Source: Azolla caroliniana
Lineage: Eukaryota > Polypodiophyta
DNA: 64,000 nucleotides
NCBI GenBank assembly: GCA_043228905.1
Contig: JBHGNT010000018.1
Location: 9,610,001-9,674,000, forward strand
Direction of reading: 5' to 3'
How positions within the stretch are numbered: the stretch's first letter is position 1; every line of letters begins with the position of its first letter. The position numbers and the translations under genes were made by a program. Positions 41,034 through 50,937 of the stretch are shown in pieces. A model generated the notes under the pieces. That model made no database searches, was not told the origin of the DNA, and saw nothing but the letters and a program-made list of their open reading frames with translations.

Positions 41034-41069
41034 ATGCGCAATCCTTCCACTTGTGAACGCAAACGTGTT
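41034..41069 (-). repeat. Right terminal inverted repeat
   Basis: On the minus strand it is AACACGTT, T, GCGTTCACAAGTGGAAGGAT, T, GCGCAT. Just inside, ACAAGTGGAA (41025-41034) is inverted relative to TTCCACTTGT (41045-41054), so this end carries two opposed copies of the core. Confidence 0.88.
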
Positions 41070-41073
41070 TCAA

Positions 41074-41941
41074 GGGAACTTCACCAACATTTGCGATTGG
41101 ATGCGGAGTGTCGTCTCCGGTTGCGACTACTCCTGGTTGCGTCGGTTTGTCAAGATATGAGAACCACTGCTCGTGGCACGTCATGTGGTTTGACGCGCCG
41201 GAGTCGACGTACCACACCTCGTCCGATCTCAGGGCGGACTGCTTCATTGAGTTTGCTTCGTGTCTCATCACGAAGACTAACCCTTTTCCGGCTTCTCCGG
41301 ATCCTTCAGCGTAGTGCGATCGCTGCTGGTTTCCTTTGTTGGTATGTCCGGAACCAGATCTAGAACCGGTCCTCTCCGACTCGGTGCACTTTTTCCAACA
41401 CTCGCTCTCCTTGTGGCCTTTCTTGCCACAGTACCAGCATTCCGCGGCAGATTTTCCTTGCCGGTTCTCGTTGCCCCAACTCCCCCTGTTTCCGGAGGGT
41501 CCAGAATTGTTGTCGACATCACTTCAGTGCCTTCTTCCTTGATCCCGTCAGCCGCCTCCATTGCGTACCGACTCACCTCGTCTGCCACGACCACAGGGCC
41601 TCTCTCTCTCCGTGTACAACATCTTGCTGTCGGCATGCTTGCTTGTCGACGCACCCGCGTGGTTCTCCTCTATAAGGAGCATCGACTGTAAGTCGAAAAA
41701 CGACGACGTATTCTCCCGGGTACATACAACAGTTCGGAATGCCCCGAACTTCGACACTAAACCCCCAAGACAGACCTGGACCATTGCTTTCGTTGATGTT
41801 CACATCGATGGAAGGTAAGGAGTCGCAAATGTTCTTAATCCTCGAGGTATAGTCAGCCACCGACAAATCGCGTTGCCGTAGGTTGCTCAACTACTGTCGG
41901 AGCTGAAGCTTCCTAGCTGTGGTGCTCGCACTCTGATACCA
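41074..41941 (-). pseudogene. copia gag and protease (5' coding third)
   Basis: Leftward: Gag C-terminal helices (LRQRDLSVADYTSRIKNI, 41800-41890), a CCHC knuckle (CWYCGKKGHKESEC, near 41400-41445) and the protease start WYVDSGASNHMTCHEQW (near 41180-41230). It then breaks at the transposon. Frames differ between these blocks. The N-terminal half of Gag is missing: only about 50 bp separate the primer site from SNLRQRDLS. Confidence 0.78.
41925..41941 (-). other. iMet primer-binding site of the copia element
   Basis: The minus strand reads TGGTATCAGAGTGCGAG directly after the 5' LTR, the canonical copia primer site complementary to initiator tRNA-Met. Confidence 0.88.
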
Positions 41942-42377
41942 TGAAAATAATTGTGTGCAGAAGCAATATAGGAAAACCGAACAACGGAAAACGCAGGTTT
42001 AATGGAAAGCTTAGGTTTTCACAATACGCACGGGAGAGACAGAGAGAGAGTAAAACACAGAACTTAATTCAAAAATAATACTCAATCTGTACATAGGATG
42101 TGCTCAGTGAGCACTTTTATACAAGCCCTGACAATCGGGCTGACACAAGTATTGATAGTACTTGACTGCTCATAAATGAGCTTCGACTCTTACTCCCAAA
42201 ACTATTCCTTACGAGGAATATCTCTCTAACGGCCTTTCGGTTTACACACCGATATGGCCTTCCTACGCACCGGTCTGCGTACCATTTTACGCAACCATTT
42301 TATGCACGTCTGGCCTAACCGATCCAGTCCTTGGCTTGCTCAGCCAATCCGGCCAATGTTGAGCTTGTCTCTTAATA
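41942..42377 (-). repeat. copia 5' LTR (436 bp)
   Basis: Homologous to 19735-20186. Plus-strand ends are TGAAAATAATT and TCTCTTAATA (terminal CA mutated to TA). It is shorter by several small deletions near 42290-42340. Confidence 0.85.
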
Positions 42378-44351
42378 GATTGCAATACTTCGTGACATTC
42401 TTAGATGACCACAGCCGGAAGTTGTGGGTCTCGCCGTTGAAGACGAAGGATCAAGTGTTATCCATCTTCAAGGAGCTCCACGCGAGATTGGAAAGAGAAA
42501 CTGGTCGGAAGCTGAAGGCGGTTCGAGCAGATAACAGAGGAGAATACCGGGGGTAATTCGAGGAGTACTGCCACTCGAAGGGAATCCGGCTCGAATTTAC
42601 CGTCCCGAAGACGCTTGAACTTAATGGGTTGGCTGAGAGGATAAACCGAACCATAATGGAGAGGGTCTGAAGTATGCTAGCACATGCCAAGTTACCCAAG
42701 ACGTTTTGGGTTGAGGCGCTGACGACAGCGATGTACGTGATAAACAAAGCACCCTCAGTCCCTTGGATGGAGACACACTGCAGAGAGTGTGGACCGGTAA
42801 GGAAGTGTCTTACCGGCATCTGAAGGTGTTCGGGTGCCTCACTTACGTGCATGTGGCAAAGGACCGGAGAGAAAAGTTGGATCCAAAGACTCGGCCTTGC
42901 ATATTCCTCGGATATGGCGATCATGAGTTCGGTTACAGCGTGTGGGACCCCGTAGACAAGAAGATGTTCCGGAGTCGAGATATTATCTTCATGGAGGACA
43001 AGACACTTGCCGACTAGGAGTTGGAGAAGAAGATAATGAACTCTAAGTCAACCAGTAAGGATCGGTTCGATGAGATTCGGACCTACCCATCTAAGAGCCG
43101 GTTGACACTCGAAGAACCGGCCGGTTACGGTGAGGATACCGAACCGGCAGAAGAAAAAGAAGAGGAAGGTGGAACTGGAACTGGCCAAGATCCTGAATCA
43201 GATTCAAATGAAGAACAAACGCAGGAGCCGGTTACCGAAAACCGAAGTCGGAGATATCCTCTCAGAGACAGAAGGCCCCCCCGGAGATTTCCGGATCCAA
43301 AGCATGTGTTGCTAACTGATGAGGGGGAGCCAGAAAGCTGTGAAGAAGCAAGGGAGGACACCAATAGCTGCAAGTGGTTAAGTGCCATGCAAGATGAGAT
43401 GGATTCCCTACATGAGAACCACACGTATGAATTGGTGGAGTTTCCAAAAGGAAAGCGGGAACTTCAAAACAAGTAGGTCTACAAGCTGAAACCAGGAGAT
43501 GCCGATAACCCCCCAAGATACAAAGCCAGGATCGTGGTGAAGGGGTTCCAGCAGAAGAAGGGCCTAGACTTCGACAAGATATTTGCCCCGGTAGTAAAGA
43601 TGACTTCTATCTGGACGGTGCTGAGCATAGCGGCAGGCATGGACCTCGAGGTAGAGCAGTTAGACATGAAGACGACGTTCCTCCATGACGACCACGAAGA
43701 GGAGATCTACATGCAACAACCGGAGGGATTTGTGAAGAAAGGGAAGGATCATTTGGTTTGCCGGTTGAAGAAGAGCCTCTACGGTTTGAAGCAGGCTCCC
43801 CGGCAATGGTACCGAAAGTTTGACTCCTTCATGACCAATCAAGGGTACCACAAGACATAGGCCGATCACTACATATTTGTGAAGAAGTTCGAAGGTGAAG
43901 ACTTCCTGATACTCCTCCTGTATGTGGACGACATGTTGATCGTCGGACGAGACCAAGTCAAGATATGGATGCTGAAGAAGGCTTTGAACCAGACCTTCTC
44001 AATGAAAGACTTGGGTTCGGCAAGACAGATACTGGGGATGCATATCATCCGGGACCGGTCAAAGAAGCAATTGTGGCTATCACAGGAGAAATATGTGACA
44101 AAGGTGCTTCAACGGTTCAACATGTCAAATGTGAAACGGGTCGGATCGACACTCTCGGCAAACTGCAGATTATCCGGTAAGCAAAGCCCGAAGACGAAGG
44201 CAGAGAAGGTGGATATGATGAAGATACCATATGCCTCTATTGTCGGTAGCTTGATGTACGCAATGGTGTGCACCCGACCGGATATCGGATACGCAGTAGG
44301 AGTGGTGAGCCGTTTCATGAGCAATCCCAGCAAGGGGCACTGCAATGCCCT
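42378..44351 (+). pseudogene. Continuation of plus-strand host copia: integrase, RT
   Basis: Integrase core (LQYFVTFLDDHSRKLW, VRADNRGEYRG) with stops at about 42555, 42633 and 42668; KVFGCLTYVHVAKDRREKLDPK; RT with FAPVVKMTSIWTVLSIAAG, LVCRLKKSLYGLKQAPRQWYRKFD and YVDDMLIVGRDQV; and MVCTRPDIGYAVGVVSRFMSNP. It stops at 44351 in the RNase H approach (CNA), with no RNase H or LTR. Same family as 46065-51695, with many stops. It pairs with 18705-19706. Confidence 0.85.
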
Positions 44352-44763
44352 AACACAGGGTGTCCTCTTGAGACACTTCACAAAAGGGGTGTTGCGGTGA
44401 GATAAACTTAGACCGAACTATTAACGAAACCCTAATCGATTACTAATCGGCAAGATCATTAGTCACAATACACGTGTAAGATGAATTACACTTAGCACAG
44501 AACAATAATTAACACTGATTAAGATACAGAACAACAACACTCTATTAATTACAGAACAAACAAACCGGGTCCTTTTATAGGTCACCGGCTCTGGGTACAA
44601 ACCGGTGCCAACCAGCAACCGGCTACGAACCGGTCTGGATCCAGATCGCCATACCGATTCCGGGTCCGTCCATTTGCTTCTCAAAATCATAATAATTCTA
44701 GATTAATTATCCCTTTCCGATTCTGGACTCTATTCGGCTCTTAGGTCTTTGTCGACCAATACA
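44352..44763 (-). repeat. Probable LTR of the minus-strand gypsy element
   Basis: Between copia sequence and gypsy-like sequence. The minus strand has TATAAAAGG at 44571-44579 and could start TGTATTGG at 44763. No second copy is in the window, so both ends and the LTR status are tentative. Confidence 0.4.
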
Positions 44764-46064
44764 TGGCACGCCCATGGCACAGTACCTTGTACGTCGAATC
44801 CCACGATTCACCCTTTACTCTTCTTCCAAAATGTCCAGAATGCTTTGGTCTAGGGGTTCTAAAGGCTCCTCGGGTAGTTACTCTACCGTTGGTTGCTGCT
44901 CTTGCTCTTGCTCCTACTCCTACTCCTTCTCCTCTAGTTTCTCCGGTTCCACTGGTCCTCCAATTCCCCTGGTCCCTCTAGCTCTACTAGTCACTCTGAT
45001 TCTACCAGTCCCGAGGCTTCCGGTTCTAGTTCTATTGGGTTGGGCTCCTCCGACTACTGGTTTTCGGTGTGCCGGTTTCCATCCTTCGGTTGCTCCTCCG
45101 GAGTTACATACGGCTGGCTTCCCCCAGTTCCGACTTCATTCGGCGCCTGCTCCGAATACTGCTCTTCATCACTGATATTGATCGTCGTAGTTCTTCGGAT
45201 CACTTCATGCCGTTGTTGTTTTCGTTCATACCACTCGAGTTGGAGCTGTGTATCCAGCTGGTTGTCGTCCAGCTACTCCACCAATCGCCTCATCGCCACC
45301 AATTGGTCCCCGGCTAAAGATAGGAAGTCGTTCGACAATTCCTCCCTTATGGCAACAATGTTTCCCTCGTCCAATATATAGAAATCGTCGTCTTCCTTCC
45401 GTCGGTTCTCCGCATCCGATCGCAGCAATTGTAACTTCGTCGGCTGCTTAGCCCATTGAGACCACCAACCATTGAACCGAACTTTCTTCTACTAGTTTTT
45501 CCTCCGATCTCTCCATGTCCGCACCAGATCACGGATTCTCCCTAGCCCCATCTTCGACTTGTTCTCCGTGGCCTGTTTTTCGTCCTTCAACTATTTGATC
45601 AGGCTCGCGGTTGCCACTTCTTAGCTTCTGTAGTGCATGAGTTGGGTCTGATAGGTCGTCTGAACTTTGTTCAGAGCCATTGTAGTGTGCTCTGTTGCCT
45701 CCGAGTGCTGCCAGGTCAGCTCTACCCAACCTCTGAGTGCCGCTTCTGCCAGTTGTTTTGTTGCTTCAACCCCCTTTGATTGTTCCTCTACCAAGGCTGC
45801 CAGGGTCCGGTTAACTTCCTCCTGGACTTCCTTATACTTTTCCTACTACTGGACACTTTCAGTAATCAATTTCTTATGATCAGCATCCAAATTCTTATAA
45901 TCCCGGTGCAGTCGGTCGAAGTCGTCGATTTTCTGTTTTAGCTTTTGATTGATTAGCCGGCAAGCACGGTCCTCTCAGTCTTTTTGTTGCCTGAGCTCCT
46001 CTTTGAGGCACTCAATTTCCACTTCTGTCGTTCGTCGGAGTTTCTCTTTCTCTTGCAGGAGTTT
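44764..46064 (-). pseudogene. 3' part of gypsy extra coding region
   Basis: The leftward frame continues a helical, charged sequence across the copia insertion (KLKQKIDDFDR, then ITESVQ around 45850-45940). Below about 45000 it becomes Ser/Pro/Gly low complexity (TC-rich simple repeat at 44895-44945). Several stops. No domain recognised. Confidence 0.45.
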
Positions 46065-46822
46065 TGTCGCGGTTCCGCCTCAGGCCACAACCAAGGAACA
46101 GGATCGATTCACAGAAAACGGGAAATACACCAATGCACGAAAACAATAGAGAGAAGGGCACACTGGATGTTTTACGTGGAAAACCCTAAATGGGAAAAAC
46201 CACGGGAGTGCAAGACTCCAACTATCACTATACGCGGGAATGTACAATGGCGAGCTGCAAGGCGACGACCTTGAGCTCGCTGTCCTCGCCACAGGCGGCG
46301 GTATTACACAGAGGCGTCGACCTCTTCCTTCCTCCTTCTCTCTCACTCTCTCTCGGCTGCTCTCACTTCGCTCCCTCTTAGTGGAAAAACAGAAAATGAG
46401 CAACAACAACAGTTAAACTGTTTGCCCTAAGTCATATTTATACACATATGACTTTCGGGCTATTTACAAATAAAGCCTCAAGGGCTCTTGGAAAACATAT
46501 TCACAAATATGTCCCCGCATCCGGATCTCTCTCCGGGTACATTCATCATCCGGCTCCGTAACCGGGGTTCTTCAGCATCCGGCTCCGTAGCCTGGGTATT
46601 CATCATCCGGCTCCGTAACCGGGGTCTTCGTCATCCGGCTCCGTAGCCGGGGTATTCATCATCCGGCTCCGTAGCCGGGGTCTTCGTCATCCGGCTCCGT
46701 AGCCGGGGTCTTCGTCATCCGGCTCCGTAGCCGGGGTATTCATCATCCGGCTCCGTAACCGCAACCGGGCTTGCCGTCATTCATCTCCGGACATCCCATC
46801 CGGAGGGACCGAAATCCCAACA
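46065..46822 (-). repeat. copia 3' LTR (758 bp)
   Basis: Plus-strand ends TGTCGCGG and TCCCAACA. Minus-strand TATAAATA at 46436-46443. It contains the CCGGCT hairpin array (46530-46775). Confidence 0.93.
46530..46775. repeat. Minisatellite of CCGGCT...AGCCGG hairpins in copia LTR
   Basis: Eight tandem units of about 27 bp, consensus CATCCGGCTCCGTAGCCGG then GGTMTTCRT. Each unit can form a 6-bp stem CCGGCT/AGCCGG with a four-base loop. The first, third and last have AACCGG. The other LTR carries the same array at 51403-51648. Confidence 0.85.
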
Positions 46823-46837
46823 AGCTCCCCCTTCACT
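46823..46837 (-). other. Polypurine tract of the intact copia
   Basis: The minus strand reads AGTGAAGGGGGAGCT directly before the LTR TGTTGGGA. Confidence 0.85.
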
Positions 46838-49800
46838 TCGGCATGGGATGTCTCTCCAATCCGATCCTCTTCCGGCATGCTTCCAGCTTGTCGGGTGTGA
46901 GCACTTTGGTCAGCATATCTGAGCCGTTCTCGTTCGTGTGGATCTTCGTCAGCACGAACTCCTGGTCTTCTATCCTTTCCCGGATCCAGTGATATCTTCG
47001 CTGGATGTGCTTCGTCCGGGAGTGATAGGCCGCGTTCTTCGCAAGGTGGATGGCACTCTGACTATCGCAGTAGAGTCGGTACTCCTCCTGCCGGATCCCG
47101 AGCTCTCTAATGAAGTCCTTCATCCATATTATTTCCTTGCCGGCTTCAACAGCCGCCATGTACTCCGCCTCCGTGGTTGACAACGCAACCGTCTTCTGCA
47201 GCCTCGACTGCCACGAAACAGCTCCCCCTGCATACGTCATCACATACCCTGATGTGGACCGGCTGGTATCTGCATCAGCCGACATATCCGAATCGGTGAA
47301 GCCGTCGAGTTCGGGCTTACCGGAGCCGAATCGGAGGCACACGTTTGCCGTGCCCTTCAGGTATCGGAGTATCCACTTGGCCGCGTTCCAATGCTCTTTG
47401 CCGGGATTGCTCATGTACCGGCTCACCACTCCGACTGCATATCCGATGTCCGGTCTTGTACACACCATGGCGTACATCAAGCTCCCCACGGCTGAGGCAT
47501 ACAGCACTTTCATCATATCCTCCTTTTCAGCCTTTGTCTTGGGACTTTGCTTGCTGGACAGCTTGCAGTTTGCCGGGAGGGTTGACCCGACAGGTCTTGC
47601 TTCCGACATGTTGAACCGTTGAAGCACCTTTGTCACGTACTTCTCCTGTGACAGCCACAACTGCTTCTTCTTCCGGTCCCGGATGATATGCATCCCTAGT
47701 ATTTGCCTCGCCGGACCCAAGTCCTTCATTGAGAAGGTTCGGTGAAGAGCCTTCTTCAGCATCCGTATCTTGACCTGGTCCCGTCCGACGATCAACATGT
47801 CGTCCACGTACAGGAGGAGTATTAGAAAGTCTCCTCCTTCGAACTTCTTCACAAACACGCAGTGATCAGACTGCGTTTTGTGGTACCCTTCGTTGGTCAT
47901 GAAGGAGTCGAACTTCCGGTACCATTGCCGGGGAGCCTGCTTCAGTCCGTAAAGGCTCTTCTTCAACCGGCATACCAGGTGCTCCTTCCCTTTCTTCTCG
48001 AATCCTTCCGGTTGCTGCATGTAGATCTCTTCTTCGAGGTCGCCGTGAAGGAATGCCGTCTTCACGTCCATCTGTTCTACCTCGAGGTCCATGCTTGCCG
48101 CTATGCTCAGCACCGTCCGAATGGAGGTCATCTTCACTACCGGGGCAAATATTTCGTCGAAGTCGACGCCCTTCTTCTGCTGAAACCCCTTCACCACGAT
48201 CCTGGCTTTGTATCTCGGGGGGTTTCCGGCATCTCCCGGTTTCAGCTTGAACACCCACTTGTTTCGAAGTGCCCGCTTTCCATTCGGCAACTCCACAAGT
48301 TCGTATGTGTGGTTCTCATGCAGGGAATCCATCTCGTCCTGCATGGCACTCAACCACCTGCGGCTCTGGGTGTCATGCTTTGCTTCTTCAAAGCTCTCCG
48401 GCTCCCCCTCGTCGGTTAGCAGCACGTGCTCTGGTTCCGGAAATCTCCGGGGGGCCCTTCTCTCTCTTAGAGGATATCTCCATTCCGGAGCTTCGGTAAC
48501 CGGTTCTTCCGATTCTTCTTCATCCGAATCCATTTCGGGATCGGGGCCGGTTCCGGTATTATTTTCATCTTCTTCGGCCGGTTCTGTTTCTTCACCGTCT
48601 TCGGCCGGGTCCTCGAGTGCTAACCGGTCCCTTGCCGGTCGGGACTGCTCCTCGTAGAGTTGATCCTCACCGGTCGATTTGGAGCTCTTCATCTTCTTCT
48701 CCGACTCCCAGTCGGCGAGTGTCTTGTTCTCCACGAAGATGATATCACGACTCCGGAATATCTTCTTGTCGACCGGGTCCCATACTCGGTAGCCGAACTC
48801 GTCGTCGCCGTAACCGAGGAATATGCATGGCCAGGTCTTTGGATCTAGCTTTCCTCTCCGGTCCTTTGCCACATGCACGTATGCGAGACACCCGAACACC
48901 TTCAGATGCCGGTAAGATATTTTCCTACCGGTCCACACTCTCTGCGGCGTGTCTCCGTCCAAAGGTACTGAGGGTGATCGGTTTATCACATATGTCGCCG
49001 TCGACATTGCCTCAGCCCAAAACCCCTTGGGTAATTTCGCATGCGCCAGCATACTCCGGACCCTCTCCATTATGGTCCGGTTCATCCTCTCGGCCAGCCC
49101 GTTTAGTTCCGGCGTCTTCGGCACAGTGAACTCGAGCCGGATTCCCTTCGAGCGACAGTACTCCTGGAACTGCCCCCAGTATTCCCCTCCGTTATCCGCT
49201 CGTATCGCTTTCAGCTTCTTGCCGGATTCTCTTTCCACTCTCGCGTGGAGTTCTTTGAAGACGGACAATACTTGGTCCTTTGTCTTCAACGGTGCCGTCC
49301 ACAGCTTCCGGCTGTGATCATCAATGAATGTTACGAAGTACTGGGCTCCGCCATGTGACTTCATTTCTACCTGACACACATCAGTGTGCACCAACTCCAA
49401 TGGTGCGCTACGTCTCGTCGGTGGCCTTGAGTGGAAGGAGGTCCGGTTTTGCTTACCGGCCAGACAGTCGGTGCACTTCTCCAGGTGCACATGCTTCACT
49501 GGAATAAGGTTGTCTTCTGCAAGCCTCTTCATCCCCTTCTCACTCATGTGGCACAGTCTCTTGTGCCACAGCTCACCGGCAGTGTCGGCTGCCACATTCA
49601 GTTCTTCCGGACATAACCGGGCATTCATCAGGTACAGTGTGTTGTCTTTCCGGGCCCGAGCCACTATCAGGCTCCCTTTGCTGAACTTCATGACACTGTT
49701 CCGGATGCTACCCGTGTAGCCTTCATCATCTAGCCTCCCGGCCGAGATCAGGTTCAATCGGACCTCCGGAACGTGTCGAACATCCTTCAGCAGCATCTTG

Positions 49801-50906
49801 CATCCGGTTGATGTCATCAGCCACACGTCACCTATGCCGGCAATCCGGCATGTGCCTTCATTTCCCATCCGGACACAGCCGTGCTCACCGGCTGTGTAGG
49901 ATGAGAAGTATTTCTTCTCCGGGGTCAGGTGGAACGACGCTCCGGAATCGACCACCCAGGTCATCTCTTCACCGGCAAGGTTCAGCTCCCTCTCTTCGGT
50001 AATGAGCATTATCTCTTCTTCACTTGCCGCGAGTGCCGTCGTTCCTTTCCGGTCCTGCCCTCGCCGATCCGGACCTCTCCGGTCCGTGGCTCCCCTGTAT
50101 GCACCGTTTCTCTCCGGTGACTTCTTCGAATCGGTGTCGTCGGCTCCGTTGTCCTTTCGGTAATGCCGACAATTCTTCCGGAAGTGCCCCGGCTTCCCAC
50201 AGTGGAAGCATGTGGGTCTTCCTCTTGACTGCGACCGGGTCCCCGACTTCTCCCGTCTTTGCGGACTCCGGTTCCATTGTCTTCCCCGTTCCGATTTGGT
50301 AAGCAGCGCCTTCGAGTTGGAGACCGGTTCTTTGTCTCTCCGACGCGCTTCTTCGTTCAAAATACTTGTCTTTACCGTTTGTAGAGACAAGTTATCTTCG
50401 GTGCAGGAGGTGCTGAGAGTCACCACCAAGTTCTCCCAGCTTTCCGGCAATGTACACATCAGAATGATGGCTTGCATTGCATCCTCCAACGGGAACTTGA
50501 TTGCCGCAAGCTGGTTCACGAATCCCATGAACGTGCTCACGTGTTCCACCATATTCTCGCCGTCCCGGTACTTGAGGTTCACTATCTTCCTCATCAGGGA
50601 GGTCCGGTTCAACGCATTCTTCCTCTCGTAGAGGCCCGACAGCTTCCTCCACATCTCATATGCGTTGGTGTCGTTCGCCACATGTTGTAGGACGCTTACA
50701 TCGACATATTGCCGAATCGTCGCTACGGCTTTCCGGTTCAGGAGCTTCCACTCCGACTCTATAACTCCCTTGGGTATCTCGGCATTGTCGACCGGTTCGT
50801 ACAGGTCTCGGACGATGAGAAGGTCTTCCATCTTTATCTTCCAGTCGGCGTAGTTCTGTGAGTTCAACACCATCATGCCCGGAGGCCCACTACCGCCGCC
50901 TTCCAT
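46833..50906 (-). CDS. gag-pol: Gag-Pol polyprotein of the intact copia
   Basis: 1357 residues. ATG at 50906 (MEGGGSGPPGMM) is preferred because the upstream open codons run through the primer site and into the LTR without an ATG. Order: Gag (NYADWKIKMEDLL, VVTLSTSC), knuckle CFHCGKPGHFRKNC (about residue 235), protease WVVDSGASFHLT (about 320), pre-integrase H..H/C..C (LWHKRLCHM, CTDCLAGKQ), integrase (VHTDVC, AIRADNGGEY, NGLAERMNRTIMERV: D-D-E present), acidic linker, RT (KTAFLHGDLEEEIYM, LLYVDDMLIVG) and RNase H (ALSTTEAEYMA, YCDSQSAIHLAKN). No broken catalytic residue is seen. Related decayed copies lie at 16441-16871 and 18705-44351. Confidence 0.95.
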   Translation of the reverse strand: MEGGGSGPPGMMVLNSQNYADWKIKMEDLLIVRDLYEPVDNAEIPKGVIESEWKLLNRKAVATIRQYVDVSVLQHVANDTNAYEMWRKLSGLYERKNALNRTSLMRKIVNLKYRDGENMVEHVSTFMGFVNQLAAIKFPLEDAMQAIILMCTLPESWENLVVTLSTSCTEDNLSLQTVKTSILNEEARRRDKEPVSNSKALLTKSERGRQWNRSPQRREKSGTRSQSRGRPTCFHCGKPGHFRKNCRHYRKDNGADDTDSKKSPERNGAYRGATDRRGPDRRGQDRKGTTALAASEEEIMLITEERELNLAGEEMTWVVDSGASFHLTPEKKYFSSYTAGEHGCVRMGNEGTCRIAGIGDVWLMTSTGCKMLLKDVRHVPEVRLNLISAGRLDDEGYTGSIRNSVMKFSKGSLIVARARKDNTLYLMNARLCPEELNVAADTAGELWHKRLCHMSEKGMKRLAEDNLIPVKHVHLEKCTDCLAGKQNRTSFHSRPPTRRSAPLELVHTDVCQVEMKSHGGAQYFVTFIDDHSRKLWTAPLKTKDQVLSVFKELHARVERESGKKLKAIRADNGGEYWGQFQEYCRSKGIRLEFTVPKTPELNGLAERMNRTIMERVRSMLAHAKLPKGFWAEAMSTATYVINRSPSVPLDGDTPQRVWTGRKISYRHLKVFGCLAYVHVAKDRRGKLDPKTWPCIFLGYGDDEFGYRVWDPVDKKIFRSRDIIFVENKTLADWESEKKMKSSKSTGEDQLYEEQSRPARDRLALEDPAEDGEETEPAEEDENNTGTGPDPEMDSDEEESEEPVTEAPEWRYPLRERRAPRRFPEPEHVLLTDEGEPESFEEAKHDTQSRRWLSAMQDEMDSLHENHTYELVELPNGKRALRNKWVFKLKPGDAGNPPRYKARIVVKGFQQKKGVDFDEIFAPVVKMTSIRTVLSIAASMDLEVEQMDVKTAFLHGDLEEEIYMQQPEGFEKKGKEHLVCRLKKSLYGLKQAPRQWYRKFDSFMTNEGYHKTQSDHCVFVKKFEGGDFLILLLYVDDMLIVGRDQVKIRMLKKALHRTFSMKDLGPARQILGMHIIRDRKKKQLWLSQEKYVTKVLQRFNMSEARPVGSTLPANCKLSSKQSPKTKAEKEDMMKVLYASAVGSLMYAMVCTRPDIGYAVGVVSRYMSNPGKEHWNAAKWILRYLKGTANVCLRFGSGKPELDGFTDSDMSADADTSRSTSGYVMTYAGGAVSWQSRLQKTVALSTTEAEYMAAVEAGKEIIWMKDFIRELGIRQEEYRLYCDSQSAIHLAKNAAYHSRTKHIQRRYHWIRERIEDQEFVLTKIHTNENGSDMLTKVLTPDKLEACRKRIGLERHPMPK

Positions 50907-50918
50907 TTTCTGTGTTAT

Positions 50919-50934
50919 CGTCGCTCTGATACCA
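50919..50934 (-). other. iMet primer-binding site of the intact copia
   Basis: The minus strand reads TGGTATCAGAGCGACG, three bases inside the 5' LTR. Confidence 0.9.
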
Positions 50935-50937
50935 CTT

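Larger units (their letters stand above)
31742..41069. mobile_element. Complete 9.3-kb DNA transposon with transposase, ParB-methylase and palindrome array
   Basis: It is bounded by terminal inverted repeats of 36 bp (31742-31777 and 41034-41069, two mismatches). It is flanked by TCAA on both sides (31738-31741 and 41070-41073), where a related copia reads one uninterrupted GGCTCAGGGG. It therefore inserted into the copia protease/pre-integrase region with a 4-bp duplication. Cargo: a leftward DUF7869-like transposase gene, a rightward intron-containing ParB-like plus DNA methyltransferase gene, and eight phased palindromes between them. Both genes carry inactivating changes. I know no described superfamily with this combination. 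Relationship to KDZ-like or other DDE superfamilies is untested. Confidence 0.88.
19735..42377 (-). mobile_element. Minus-strand copia element, itself split by two insertions
   Basis: LTRs at 19735-20186 (3') and 41942-42377 (5') bound one copia. Its coding parts lie at 41074-41941 (gag, protease start), 30357-31737 (integrase) and 20187-22380 (RT, RNase H). Between these are the Ty3 pair (22381-30356) and the DNA transposon (31742-41069). No matching target duplication is seen outside the LTRs. A PBS-like CGCGCTCTAATACCA lies outside the left LTR at 19720-19734, so the outer junction has probably recombined. Confidence 0.8.

Noticed and set aside
44352-44763. Host promoter for a downstream gene
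   Set aside because: The TATA box is on the minus strand and no host gene lies to the left. An LTR of the gypsy element is more likely.
45000-45450. Plus-strand Ser/Arg/Cys-rich frames near 45040-45450
   Set aside because: Antisense to decayed gypsy coding sequence. Simple TC-rich composition explains them.
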